Source of the DNA: Flavobacterium sp. Leaf82
GTDB lineage: Bacteria > Bacteroidota > Bacteroidia > Flavobacteriales > Flavobacteriaceae
Length of the DNA stretch: 64,000 nt
Assembly (NCBI RefSeq): GCF_001422725.1
Contig: NZ_LMMA01000009.1
Coordinates: forward strand, 20,934 to 84,933
Direction: 5' to 3'
Part shown: in pieces, positions 16,929-25,370 of the stretch
Position numbering within the stretch: position 1 is the first letter of the stretch
How the letters are laid out: each line of letters opens with the position of its first letter
Program-made: the position numbers and the translations under genes
Notes under the pieces: generated by a model
Databases searched by the model: none
What the model was told of the DNA's origin: nothing
Seen by the model: the letters and a program-made list of their open reading frames with translations, nothing else

Positions 16929-17894
16929 ATGGACAATCAAGATAAAATATTCGATAAATTTAAAGAAGCCGCAGAAAACTCGGAACGAAAAGACTTCCCG
17001 GGAATGGAGAAAGTCTGGGCGCGCGTAGAAGATAAACTGGACAAGAAAGAAGATAAAAAAACTATTTCGTTATGGAAAAAAATTGCCATTGCAGCATCTC
17101 TTTTATTATTGATTTCGATTGGTTCTCAGTTTTTAAAAACAGATAAAACAACAACTCAAAATCCAAAAGTTGTCGTTAATGAAACCAATACAGAAGTAAC
17201 TAAGCAATCTGCAACTGAAAAAGATAATGCAGTTGTTTCTACAGACTCACCACTTGTACCAAAAACGGAAGCAGCTAAAATCCTGGACAAACAAATCCAT
17301 CAACAACAAGATGTAGCAATACATGAACCACAAGGTTCTGTTTCATATGAATTCGTACCCAATCAAACAGCTGCTGCACCAGTTGCAACCGAAGCAATAA
17401 CTCCTGTTCCTGTAGAACCTGAATATTCTAACGAAGAAGAAAATTTTGTTTCAAAAGACAAAGCAGTTCAAAGTTTAGGCTATTCAAGAACAGTAGAAAG
17501 AGAATCGGCTAAAGTTGCCTATGCTGACAAATCAAACCAGATGGTCAAAAAAAGTGCTCCGTTAATTGTTATCAACGGAAGTGCAATATCTCATAGCAAT
17601 GATGAGAAAAGGGATAAAATGATGCAAAATGAACTGCCTAATTTAGAGCCTGAAAATGTAGATTCATTAGTTGTATTAGATCAGCCTTTGTATATTATTG
17701 ACGGAATTTATTATTCTGAAAATGATTTATTTGGCAAAAACCCAACAAGTCCTTATGCACCATTAAATAAACAGGAAATTAAAACAATTACAGTTCTACA
17801 AGATCTGGAAGCCACATCAAAATATGGCGAAAAAGGAAAAAAAGGAGTTGTAATAATTACTACTAAAACCGGGAAACCAGCTGCTAAAAACTAG
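16929..17894 (+). CDS. Anti-sigma-like membrane protein with C-terminal plug-like modules
   Basis: This 321-residue protein has a cytosolic helical N-terminus (1-48, acidic/basic, FPGMEKVWARVEDKL), one membrane helix at about 51-67, and a long low-complexity periplasmic stretch rich in Val, Thr, Pro and Glu. The C-terminal part (252-315) reads PLYIIDGIYYSENDLFG ... LNKQEIKTITVLQDLEATSKYGEKGKKGVVIITTK, closely matching the plug motif of SusC/TonB receptors. A partial earlier copy, PLIVINGSAI ... LEPENVDSLVVL (211-250), precedes it. No classical zinc anti-sigma motif is seen. Its 2-nt spacing from the sigma gene supports an anti-sigma role; the plug modules may relay periplasmic signals. Confidence 0.75.
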   Translation: MDNQDKIFDKFKEAAENSERKDFPGMEKVWARVEDKLDKKEDKKTISLWKKIAIAASLLLLISIGSQFLKTDKTTTQNPKVVVNETNTEVTKQSATEKDNAVVSTDSPLVPKTEAAKILDKQIHQQQDVAIHEPQGSVSYEFVPNQTAAAPVATEAITPVPVEPEYSNEEENFVSKDKAVQSLGYSRTVERESAKVAYADKSNQMVKKSAPLIVINGSAISHSNDEKRDKMMQNELPNLEPENVDSLVVLDQPLYIIDGIYYSENDLFGKNPTSPYAPLNKQEIKTITVLQDLEATSKYGEKGKKGVVIITTKTGKPAAKN

Positions 17895-17929
17895 CTAAAA
17901 AACAAAATCTTAATTTAAAATTTACTATC

Positions 17930-20092
17930 ATGAAAAACGTAAAACTTATTTCATTAGCCCTTTCTATGCTTATATGTTTCGTATCAATGGCACAGGAAAA
18001 AACAATTACCGGAACTGTTACAGACAAGTCAAATCTGGCTCTTCCGGGTGTTACTATTATCGTTCAAAAATCAAAAAAAGCAACACAAACAGATTTTGAC
18101 GGAAAGTATTCTATTCAGGCACAAACCGGCGATATTTTGATTTTTAGTTACATTGGTATGAATACTCAAAATGTTACGGTCAAACAATCAACTATAATCA
18201 ATGTAATATTGCAGGAAAATAGTAACCAGCTGCAAGAAGTTGTCGTGGTAGGTTACGGAACATCAGAACAGGAAGATAATAGTTATTATAGACCTGTAGA
18301 AAAAAGGAGAACATCTAAACCAGCCAGAGAGCCTAAAGGTAAAATGGTAAGTTTACCCGTTTCCTCAAACTATATACAAGCTGCTCCAAGTCAGCAAGTA
18401 GTCATTAGAGGAACTCAATCTATTTCGTCTAAAAATGAACCTTTATATGTTATTGACGGAATTCCGGTAAAGGCAAAACAATTCGCTAAAATTAATCCAA
18501 ACGATGTACAGGATGTAAAAGTTTTAAAAGATATTGATGCAACTTCATTATATGGATCCAGAGCTTCAAACGGGGTTGTAATTGTTGCTACCAAAAACGG
18601 GATTTATAAAAATCTTACAGAGAAAGAACTTGATGCCAAATTGAAAATAGCCAATCATATTCAACCAGTAGAACCAAGTCAGGAAGATTATAATGCTTTC
18701 GTAGAAAATGCTTTCGAAAGTCCAAAAACAGCACCGCTTTCTACATTTTCTATAGATGTTGATAATGCTTCTTACACCAATGTGAGACGTTTTATAAATA
18801 ACGGTCAGGCAGTTCCTAAAGATGCTGTTCGTGTAGAAGAAATGGTAAACTTTTTTAAATATAATTATCCACAGCCAAAAAATTCAGATCCGTTTTCTAT
18901 TAATACAGAGTTAAGCGATTCTCCCTGGAATTCTAAAAACAAAGTTCTTAAAATTGGTTTGCAGGGAAAAAATATTCCAACAGAGAATTTGCCTGCTTCA
19001 AACCTTGTTTTCTTAATTGATGTTTCCGGTTCTATGAGTGAGATCAATAAACTGCCATTACTGAAACAATCCTTGAAAATATTGGTAAATGAATTGCGAA
19101 AAAAAGATAAAGTAGCAATTGTTGTATATGCCGGAGCTGCCGGTTTGGTTCTTTCTCCAACTGCCGGAGATGAGAAAAAAACAATTATTGACGCACTGGA
19201 AAAACTGAATGCCGGAGGAAGTACAGCCGGAGGCGCAGGAATTGAACTGGCTTATAAAATTGCAACTGAAAACTTTATCAAAGATGGAAATAACAGAGTA
19301 ATTCTGGCTACAGACGGAGATTTTAATGTGGGAAGCACTTCAAATTCTGACATGGAAAAACTAATCGAAGAAAAAAGAAAAACCGGAGTTTTCCTGACTT
19401 GTTTAGGATACGGAATGGGAAATTATAAAGACAGTAAAATGGAAACTTTAGCTGATAAAGGAAACGGAAATTATGCCTACATCGATAATATTCAGGAAGC
19501 GAATCGTTTTTTAGGAAAAGAGTTTAAAGGTTCTATGTTTGCAATTGCCAAAGATGTAAAAATTCAGATCGAATTTAATCCTAAACAAATTCAGGCGTAT
19601 CGATTAATAGGATATGAAAACAGAAAATTACGTCCGGAAGATTTTAAAAATGATGCTATAGATGCCGGCGAATTAGGAAGTAATCATACCGTTACAGCTT
19701 TGTATGAAATTATTCCTGCAGGAGTTAAGAGCGATTATCTAAACGAACAACCTGATGATTTAAAATATACAAAAGTAAAAGAAAGCAGTAATAACTATAA
19801 TGCTGAACTTGCCACAATAAAATTCCGTTACAAAAAACCGGATGGAGATAAAAGCATAGAAATGGTTGAAGTAATCGAAAATAAAACTGTTGGTCTAGAA
19901 AAAGCTTCTGATGATTTTAAATTTAGCACTGCTGTAGCATGGTTTGGCTTGAAATTAAGAGATTCAAAATTAATCTCAAATAAATCTTCTGAGGATATTT
20001 TGAAATTAGCCAAGCAAGGACTTTCTAATGATGTAGAAGGTTACAAAGCTGAATTTATTAGACTGATTGAAGCTGCAAAATTCGATTATTAA
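17930..20092 (+). CDS. vWA (YfbK-like) protein with carboxypeptidase-regulatory-like and TonB plug modules
   Basis: This 720-residue exported protein has its signal peptide at about 1-21 (...VSMAQ). Domains in order: a CarboxypepD_reg-like beta domain (25-95), the SusC signature LQEVVVVGYG (101-110), and a plug-like module with V158-IRGTQS, PLYVIDGIPV (171-180) and DATSLYGSRASNGVVIVATK (203-222). Then come a YfbK N-terminal region, a vWA domain with MIDAS D364-V-S-G-S368 and LATDGDFNVG, and a DUF3520-like C-terminus. There is no outer-membrane barrel. It is 35 nt after the anti-sigma-like gene and shares plug sequence with it, so the two products may interact in the periplasm. Function is inferred from architecture only. 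Confidence 0.85.
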   Translation: MKNVKLISLALSMLICFVSMAQEKTITGTVTDKSNLALPGVTIIVQKSKKATQTDFDGKYSIQAQTGDILIFSYIGMNTQNVTVKQSTIINVILQENSNQLQEVVVVGYGTSEQEDNSYYRPVEKRRTSKPAREPKGKMVSLPVSSNYIQAAPSQQVVIRGTQSISSKNEPLYVIDGIPVKAKQFAKINPNDVQDVKVLKDIDATSLYGSRASNGVVIVATKNGIYKNLTEKELDAKLKIANHIQPVEPSQEDYNAFVENAFESPKTAPLSTFSIDVDNASYTNVRRFINNGQAVPKDAVRVEEMVNFFKYNYPQPKNSDPFSINTELSDSPWNSKNKVLKIGLQGKNIPTENLPASNLVFLIDVSGSMSEINKLPLLKQSLKILVNELRKKDKVAIVVYAGAAGLVLSPTAGDEKKTIIDALEKLNAGGSTAGGAGIELAYKIATENFIKDGNNRVILATDGDFNVGSTSNSDMEKLIEEKRKTGVFLTCLGYGMGNYKDSKMETLADKGNGNYAYIDNIQEANRFLGKEFKGSMFAIAKDVKIQIEFNPKQIQAYRLIGYENRKLRPEDFKNDAIDAGELGSNHTVTALYEIIPAGVKSDYLNEQPDDLKYTKVKESSNNYNAELATIKFRYKKPDGDKSIEMVEVIENKTVGLEKASDDFKFSTAVAWFGLKLRDSKLISNKSSEDILKLAKQGLSNDVEGYKAEFIRLIEAAKFDY

Positions 20093-20104
20093 CGAAGATT
20101 TTTT

Positions 20105-20112
20105 TACATTTG
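20105..20112 (+). promoter_or_regulatory. -7 box (TACATTTG) for the scramblase-like gene
   Basis: A perfect TAnnTTTG lies 13 nt after the vWA stop and 70 nt before the next ATG, suggesting that the scramblase-like gene has its own promoter. Confidence 0.5.
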
Positions 20113-20182
20113 GTTTCCTTTTGAAAATCCTTCAAAACTTATCAAGTAAAAATAGCTACAAATTAATTTCAAATAAAATTTA

Positions 20183-20770
20183 ATGAATCCTATCCTAAAT
20201 CAAAATCTGTTTCTTGTAAAAGAACATGTTGGAATGTTTAAAGCCGCAAATAATTATGATATTTATAGTCCTGAAAGCAATGAAATTATCATGAATTGCA
20301 GAGAGAATAATCTGGGCTTTTTTACCAAAATGTTCCGTTTTACAGATTATAAAAGAATGACTCCTTTTGATATCGAAATTACTACTGCTTCCGGCGAGAA
20401 AATAATTTCAGTAAAACGTGGTATTGCGTGGCTTCGTTCGACTGTTGAGGTTTTTGATGAAAAAGACAGATTGGTGGGAACATTCAAACAGAAAATATTT
20501 TCTATTGGAGGAAAGTTTGAAATCCTGGATAAAAATGAAAAAACTGCAGCAACGCTTCAGGGAAAATGGACGGGTTGGGATTTTAAATTCAGCCATGAAA
20601 ACAAACAATTGGCCCAAGTAAGTAAAAAATGGGCAGGAATAGGAAAAGAATTTTTCACAAGTGCTGATAATTACGTGCTTCAAATAGAAGATACAGTTGC
20701 ACCTGACAGCCCGTTAAGGCAATTAATTCTGGCAGCAGTAATGTGTATTGATATGGTTCTGAAAGAATAA
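20183..20770 (+). CDS. Phospholipid scramblase / LURP-one-like protein
   Basis: This 195-residue protein has no signal peptide and shows the tubby-like beta-barrel repeat pattern of the scramblase/LURP-one superfamily. Paired strands occur at NYDIYSPESNEIIMNCRE, PFDIEITTASGEKIISVKR, STVEVFDEKDRLVGTFKQK, FEILDKNEKTAATLQGK and FKFSHENKQLAQVSKKW. The C-terminal helix LRQLILAAVMCIDMVLKE would sit in the centre of the barrel. Bacterial members are poorly characterised, and ligand or membrane binding is only inferred. It is co-oriented with the sigma/anti-sigma/vWA genes, but a promoter box of its own lies at 20105. Confidence 0.75.
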   Translation: MNPILNQNLFLVKEHVGMFKAANNYDIYSPESNEIIMNCRENNLGFFTKMFRFTDYKRMTPFDIEITTASGEKIISVKRGIAWLRSTVEVFDEKDRLVGTFKQKIFSIGGKFEILDKNEKTAATLQGKWTGWDFKFSHENKQLAQVSKKWAGIGKEFFTSADNYVLQIEDTVAPDSPLRQLILAAVMCIDMVLKE

Positions 20771-20832
20771 ATAAGTTGTTAAACTTAGATTAAGAAAATA
20801 GCTGAAAGCATCGTTTTAGGAAGCAAAAACTG

Positions 20833-20840
20833 TATTTTTG
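20833..20840 (+). promoter_or_regulatory. -7 box (TATTTTTG) for the SDR gene
   Basis: Perfect TAnnTTTG, 42 nt before the ATG at 20883. Confidence 0.5.
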
Positions 20841-20882
20841 TGTAACTAAAATGATGCTTTTTGCATTTCTAAAAAACAAATC

Positions 20883-21599
20883 ATGACAGACTTAAAAAAT
20901 AAAAATGCCTTAATTACCGGAGCAGGAAAAGGAATTGGAAAAGCGATTGCAATTGCTTTAGCAAAAGAAGGAGTAAACGTAATTTTAGTTGCAAGAACTC
21001 AGGCTGATGTTGATCAGTTAGCTGCCGAAACTACTGCTTTGGGCGTAAAATCTTTGGCTTTATCTGCTGATGTTTCAGATATCAACTCAATCAATAGTGC
21101 TGCAGAAAAAGCTTTGGCTGAATTTAAAACCATCGATATTTTAATTAATAGTGCCGGAATTGCTTCTTTTGGAAAATTCCTGGAATTGGAACCGGATGCC
21201 TGGGAAAGAATCATTCAGGTAAACTTAATGGGAACTTATTATACAACTCGTGCCATTATCCCAAATATGATCGAAAGACAAACTGGTGATATTATCAATA
21301 TTTCGTCTACTGCGGGATTAAACGGAAATGCTTTAACGAGTGCTTACAGTGCATCAAAATTCGCTGTTCTTGGACTTACGGATTCTTTGATGCAGGAAAT
21401 GAGAAAACACAATATTCGTGTTACTGCTTTAACGCCAAGTACTGTAGCAACAGATATGGCAAAAGATCTAAACCTTACAGACGGTAATCCTGATAAAGTA
21501 ATGCAATCTGAAGATATTGCCGAATTAATAATTGCTCAATTAAAATTAAGCCGTCGCGTTTTTATAAAAAACAGCAGTATTTGGTCTACAAATCCATAA
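20883..21599 (+). CDS. SDR family oxidoreductase, FabG-like 3-ketoacyl reductase
   Basis: This is a 238-residue classical short-chain dehydrogenase. It has the cofactor motif GAGKGIGKA (residues ~13-21), NSAG (~88-91), catalytic Ser in NISSTAG, and the YSASK tetrad Tyr/Lys. The ARTQ after the second strand suggests NADP(H) preference. Similar proteins are annotated as 3-oxoacyl-ACP reductases, but many are general alcohol or ketone dehydrogenases, so the exact substrate is open. The gene has a promoter box 43 nt upstream. It is followed 46 nt later by a conserved-looking unknown gene and then a strong terminator, so the two may form one transcript. Confidence 0.85.
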   Translation: MTDLKNKNALITGAGKGIGKAIAIALAKEGVNVILVARTQADVDQLAAETTALGVKSLALSADVSDINSINSAAEKALAEFKTIDILINSAGIASFGKFLELEPDAWERIIQVNLMGTYYTTRAIIPNMIERQTGDIINISSTAGLNGNALTSAYSASKFAVLGLTDSLMQEMRKHNIRVTALTPSTVATDMAKDLNLTDGNPDKVMQSEDIAELIIAQLKLSRRVFIKNSSIWSTNP

Positions 21600-21645
21600 T
21601 ACGCAATAAACTTTTACAAAGATCTTATCAGCCTTAAAAAAACAT

Positions 21646-22158
21646 ATGATGGAACAATATTTAAGACAATTAATTGCAATAGAATTTACAGATAAAAAAG
21701 AACTCTTTACCGGTTTTCTTATTGATTATTCTGATGACTGGATCTTGCTGCGAAATAATCCCGAAGATTTTATTCTGGATGGTTTTGTAATTCTGAAAAA
21801 TAAAAATATTGAAGCCGTACATAGAGATCAGGATCTTGAATTTACCGAAAAAGTAATTCGTTTAAAAGGTCTAAAAACAAATGCAGAGGATATTATCCCG
21901 ATTCGCGATTTGAGTTCAATCCTTAATTATGTGAATAACAAATATGGTATTTTTCAGATTTCGAAAAAATCAGCCAAGTCAGCTTATTTAGGAAAGTTAC
22001 TTGAATTAAACGAAGAAGAATTAACTATTGATTTCTTAGATATAAAAGGTCAGTTTGGTGGCGAATTGAGTTTTAATCCAGAAAAAATTCGAGTTATTGA
22101 GTTCGATACGGATTATATTAATTCTTTGAAATTGGTAATTCCTGAAGATCAGAAATAG
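21646..22158 (+). CDS. Hypothetical protein, SH3/Sm-like beta repeats (170 aa)
   Basis: I do not recognise a named family. The 170-residue product has no signal peptide. It seems to contain two similar beta-rich halves: YLRQLIAIEFTDKKELFTGFLIDYSDDWILLRNN and SKKSAKSAYLGKLLELNEEELTIDFLDIKGQFGG. Each follows the pattern (hydrophobic)-G-x-L/F-(hydrophobic)-x-(D/E) of small Sm- or PRC-like barrels. Such folds often bind RNA or proteins, but nothing specific can be claimed. It lies 46 nt after the SDR gene and is followed by an excellent terminator. Confidence 0.6.
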   Translation: MMEQYLRQLIAIEFTDKKELFTGFLIDYSDDWILLRNNPEDFILDGFVILKNKNIEAVHRDQDLEFTEKVIRLKGLKTNAEDIIPIRDLSSILNYVNNKYGIFQISKKSAKSAYLGKLLELNEEELTIDFLDIKGQFGGELSFNPEKIRVIEFDTDYINSLKLVIPEDQK

Positions 22159-22170
22159 TTTTTATTTTAT

Positions 22171-22213
22171 AAAACAAGAAAGCCCTTTTCTAATAAAAGG
22201 GCTTTCTTGTTTT
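22171..22213 (+). terminator. Strong terminator
   Basis: 18-bp perfect stem around a 7-nt loop (core aagaaagccctttt...aaaagggctttctt), flanked by A- and T-runs, so it can work on both strands. It sits 12 nt after the stop at 22158. Confidence 0.9.
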
Positions 22214-22226
22214 ATATTGTTATTGT

Positions 22227-22313
22227 CATAGCTTCGTTCCTCGCAATTACAAACTAAGCGGCCAATCTTTGTCGAGTTTCTCGTGTGATTTCTCCTCACG
22301 TCGAAATGACAAA
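22227..22313. repeat. Hybrid intergenic repeat
   Basis: gcttcgttcctcgcaatta at 22231-22249 matches the right arm of the 16075-16166 element. gtgtgatttctcc...cgaaatgaca at 22283-22310 matches the inner right arm of the 5494-5726 element. Left arms of both families are absent here. tgtcat and atgaca bound the block. Confidence 0.7.
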
Positions 22314-22326
22314 ATTATGCGGATAA

Positions 22327-22353
22327 TTTGTCAAAGTTTGAAACTTTGACAAA
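22327..22353 (-). terminator. Palindromic hairpin behind mtaB
   Basis: tttgtcaaagttt, one base, then aaactttgacaaa: a 13-bp perfect stem ending 11 nt beyond the mtaB stop. No T-run follows, so it may be a transcript-end hairpin or another repeat rather than an intrinsic terminator. Confidence 0.6.
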
Positions 22354-22364
22354 GATCTTATATC

Positions 22365-23699
22365 TTAAGCTTCGGTCAATTTGTTCAAAAACTCTAAACG
22401 AACGCTTCCGTCTTCGTCAATTTTTGTCAGGTTGATATCTTGCAATGTATTTACTAATTCAGGATTCCATGGTGTTTTTACTTTTACGTAATTTTCAGTA
22501 AAACCGTGAATATATCCTTCTTTATTTTCACTTTCGAATAAGACTGTTCTGTTAGATCCTATTTGGCTTTCGTAAAAAGCACGACGTTTTTTAACGGATA
22601 ATCCGCGTAACATTTTACTTCGTTTTGCCCTAACATTTGCAGGAACAACTCCAGCCATATTTGCTGCTTCTGTATTATCTCTTTCAGAATACGTGAATAC
22701 GTGTAAATAAGAAATATCCATTTCATTTAAAAAATGGTATGTTTCTAAAAAATGCTCATCAGTTTCACCCGGAAAACCAACAATAACATCAACACCAATA
22801 CAAGCATGCGGCATTACTTCACGAATTTTATTTACACGTTCTGTATATACTTCGCGTAAGTAACGGCGTTTCATTAATTTTAAAATATCATTACTTCCTG
22901 ATTGTAATGGAATATGAAAATGAGGTACAAAAGTTCTGCTTTTAGAAACAAATTCGATCGTTTCATTTTTCAATAAATTAGGTTCGATTGATGAAATTCT
23001 CAAACGTTCTATTCCGTCGACTTTATCTAATGCCTGAACTAAATCGAGAAAAGTATGTTCGTGTTTTTTATTTCCAAATTCTCCTTTTCCGTAATCTCCA
23101 ATATTTACTCCGGTTAAAACAATCTCTTTAATATTTTGAGATGAAATTTCTTTGGCGTTTTGCAACACATTTTCTAAAGCATCACTTCTTGAAATTCCTC
23201 TTGCTAACGGAATTGTACAATAGGTACATTTATAATCACAACCGTCCTGAACTTTCAGGAAAGCACGGGTACGATCTCCAATAGAATAACTTCCCACATA
23301 AAAATCAGCTTCAGAAATTTCGCAGGAATGAACTTCACCCATATCATTTTTGCTGAGATCGTGAATGTAATCTGTGATTTTAAACTTTTCTGTTGCTCCC
23401 AAAACCAAATCCACACCCTCTACATTTGCTAATTCTTCTGGTTTTAATTGCGCATAACAACCTACTGCGGCAACAAAAGCTTTATCATTAAGTTTCATTG
23501 CTTTTTTTACTACCTGCTTAAATTGCTTATCTGCATTATCTGTAACTGAACAGGTATTGATGACATAAATGTCTGCTATTTCTTCAAAATCAACACGATC
23601 AAACCCTTCATCATTAAAGTTTCTGGCGATTGTAGAAGTTTCTGAAAAATTCAATTTGCAACCAAGCGTATAAAAAGCAACTTTTTTTCTATTTTCCAT
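22365..23699 (-). CDS. mtaB: tRNA N6-threonylcarbamoyladenosine methylthiotransferase MtaB
   Basis: This 444-residue radical-SAM methylthiotransferase converts t6A37 to ms2t6A37 in tRNAs reading ANN codons. The N-terminal UPF0004 domain carries the auxiliary cluster cysteines C14, C50 and C81. The radical-SAM motif is C154-DYK-C158-TY-C161. A TRAM domain occupies the C-terminus (ESQIGSNRTVLFESENKEGYIHGFTENYVKV). The order and the TLGCKLN and GVNIGDYG segments fit MtaB rather than MiaB or RimO. The gene is monocistronic, with a TAAATTTG box 60 nt upstream and a hairpin after the stop. Confidence 0.93.
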   Translation of the reverse strand: MENRKKVAFYTLGCKLNFSETSTIARNFNDEGFDRVDFEEIADIYVINTCSVTDNADKQFKQVVKKAMKLNDKAFVAAVGCYAQLKPEELANVEGVDLVLGATEKFKITDYIHDLSKNDMGEVHSCEISEADFYVGSYSIGDRTRAFLKVQDGCDYKCTYCTIPLARGISRSDALENVLQNAKEISSQNIKEIVLTGVNIGDYGKGEFGNKKHEHTFLDLVQALDKVDGIERLRISSIEPNLLKNETIEFVSKSRTFVPHFHIPLQSGSNDILKLMKRRYLREVYTERVNKIREVMPHACIGVDVIVGFPGETDEHFLETYHFLNEMDISYLHVFTYSERDNTEAANMAGVVPANVRAKRSKMLRGLSVKKRRAFYESQIGSNRTVLFESENKEGYIHGFTENYVKVKTPWNPELVNTLQDINLTKIDEDGSVRLEFLNKLTEA

Positions 23700-23759
23700 G
23701 GGAATAAACTACGTTTTAAGTAGTAAGATATTATATTTACATCTCTTTTAAAGAGTTTG

Positions 23760-23767
23760 CAAATTTA
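23760..23767 (-). promoter_or_regulatory. -7 box (TAAATTTG) for mtaB
   Basis: Perfect TAnnTTTG on the minus strand, 60 nt before the mtaB ATG. Confidence 0.5.
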
Positions 23768-23938
23768 CGTACAATATTCTTTAAAATAAAATCAATAATA
23801 TACTATATATCAATATTTTGGAGCAAACCATTATTTTGGTGTATGTTAAAAAACAAAAAATTAAACCAACTAACAGTGCATAAATTCTCTTTTAAAAAAA
23901 TTAAAGTAGAAATTCAATAAGAATAAAATGACAAAATA

Positions 23939-23972
23939 ATCGATTAAATGCAAATAATATCGATTAAATGCA
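23939..23972. repeat. Direct repeat atcgattaaatgca, two copies 20 bp apart
   Basis: The 14-mer atcgattaaatgca occurs at 23939-23952 and 23959-23972, a period of exactly 20 bp or about two helical turns, in the divergent spacer between mtaB and the secreted protein gene. This is typical of a protein binding site array. The rest of the 502-nt spacer (23700-24201) has no ORF or hairpin I can support. Confidence 0.6.
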
Positions 23973-24201
23973 TTTTTCTGAGTCTTAAATTGAAATTTTC
24001 TTACATTTAACTTTGTTTAGATTGTTTTTTAGAGGTATATTCACTTCGTCAAAAGCAGTTAAATAAATTTATATTATTTAAATAATAATTAAGTCATAAC
24101 AATTTTGATTTTCCATCGTTATGTTGTTGTTTTGTTATTATAAAAAATGGGAATGCCGAAAACCAGAAAGAGTAGGCAAAAATTAAAAATTAAAACTCCA
24201 T

Positions 24202-24726
24202 ATGAAGGCATTTTTACCCACAATCTGCTTGATGTTCTTAACCATTTTTAGCTCGCAAGCGCAAACGAATGCTAGTGCTCCAGCTACTAATCCATTTCCA
24301 TCTATTAGTACATTGACAAACTGGGCGAGCTTAAACTCTCAATCACAATTTGATATTGCAATTCGTGCGGTTGGATTTAAATTTGAAGTAAAAGAACCAG
24401 GTGAAGGCTCAACGGCTTATACTTATATTCGTAAAGTAACTGTAAATGAAGTAAACTATACTGATAGAATTGTTTATAGAATTACAAATAACAATTCGGC
24501 AAGTATTATTTCATTAGTAACAGCTTCTACGGATTTGGTAAGCTTGTACACACCGCAGTTGTCTACTTTTAAAAACAACAATTGTAAAACTGAAATGTCT
24601 AAAGACAAAAACACTACTTGTACTTGTTACGAAAGTGCTAATTTTGCAATAGATCTTTGCGACGAGCGTGTTAAACTGACAATGGGTGACGGAAATAAAT
24701 ATTTTGTTTCTGTAGCTAAAAAATAA
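24202..24726 (+). CDS. Secreted hypothetical protein (174 aa)
   Basis: No family is recognised. The 174-residue product has a signal peptide of about 20 residues (MFLTIFSSQAQ). A compact domain follows, with beta-like segments (FDIAIRAVGFKFEVKEPGEG, YTYIRKVTVNEVNYTDRIVYRITNN) and four cysteines clustered in the last third (NNCKT, TTCTCYES, DLCDERV), which could form disulfides in the periplasm. The region upstream is unusually long (502 nt) and contains a spaced direct repeat, suggesting regulated expression. Convergent with a GNAT gene, from which it is separated by a long hairpin. Confidence 0.65.
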   Translation: MKAFLPTICLMFLTIFSSQAQTNASAPATNPFPSISTLTNWASLNSQSQFDIAIRAVGFKFEVKEPGEGSTAYTYIRKVTVNEVNYTDRIVYRITNNNSASIISLVTASTDLVSLYTPQLSTFKNNNCKTEMSKDKNTTCTCYESANFAIDLCDERVKLTMGDGNKYFVSVAKK

Positions 24727-24768
24727 TACTTGATGCTTATTTTAAAGTATTAAAAACTACGAGCTGTT

Positions 24769-24814
24769 TTCCAAATCTTTGTAATCTTAAATAAGAGTTT
24801 ACAAAGATTTGGAA
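24769..24814. terminator. Bidirectional terminator-like hairpin
   Basis: Perfect 16-bp stem ttccaaatctttgtaa / ttacaaagatttggaa with a 14-nt loop, between convergent genes ending at 24726 and 24833. It lacks a long T-run. Confidence 0.65.
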
Positions 24815-24832
24815 CGCATTTCTTAGGATTCT

Positions 24833-25360
24833 CTATAAGTTTGGATTTTTTAATTGGTACCAAACTTCCAATTCTTCTTCATATTCAAAAGAATTTACGT
24901 AACGCAAACCCAGCTTTTCAAGAATTCTTCTGGAGTTTTCATTTCCTGCATCTGCGTAGGCATAAACTGCTTCTATTTTCATTACATTAAATGCATAGTC
25001 AATAAAAGCTTTTCCGGCTTCGGTAGCATATCCTTTTCCCCAATGTTTCTCGATGAAACGATATCCTATCTCATAAAAATCTTTATGATTATTGATTTCG
25101 TTTGTAATGAATTTTATTCCGGACCAGCCTAAAAACTCATTTGTTTCTTTAAGAATTACAGCCCAGCGACCAATTCCTAAATCTTTATATTGTTGCTGAA
25201 TGTTTTTAATTTGATCCAGACTTTCCTGAATATCTTTTACAGGTTTATTTCCCAGAAAAAGATGCACATTAGGATTAGAATCCAATTCGAACATTCCCTC
25301 AACATCTGACAAAAGTAATTCTCGTAAAATAAGACGGTCGGTTTCTATTGGTTCTTTCAT
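24833..25360 (-). CDS. GNAT family N-acetyltransferase (RimJ/RimL-like)
   Basis: This 175-residue acyl-CoA-dependent acetyltransferase belongs to the Acetyltransf_3 group (PF13302). The N-terminal TDRLILRELLLSDVEGMFEL and the acetyl-CoA motif YEIGYRFIEKHWGKGYATEAG (V/I-G-x-x-x-x-x-x-x-G-K-G-x-A) are clear, followed by YADAGNENSRRILEKLGLR. Such enzymes acetylate protein N-termini or small amines; the substrate is not predictable. It precedes no obvious partner on the minus strand; the HAD phosphatase gene ends 11 nt upstream of its start, suggesting co-transcription. Confidence 0.88.
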   Translation of the reverse strand: MKEPIETDRLILRELLLSDVEGMFELDSNPNVHLFLGNKPVKDIQESLDQIKNIQQQYKDLGIGRWAVILKETNEFLGWSGIKFITNEINNHKDFYEIGYRFIEKHWGKGYATEAGKAFIDYAFNVMKIEAVYAYADAGNENSRRILEKLGLRYVNSFEYEEELEVWYQLKNPNL

Positions 25361-25370
25361 TTAAATAAAT

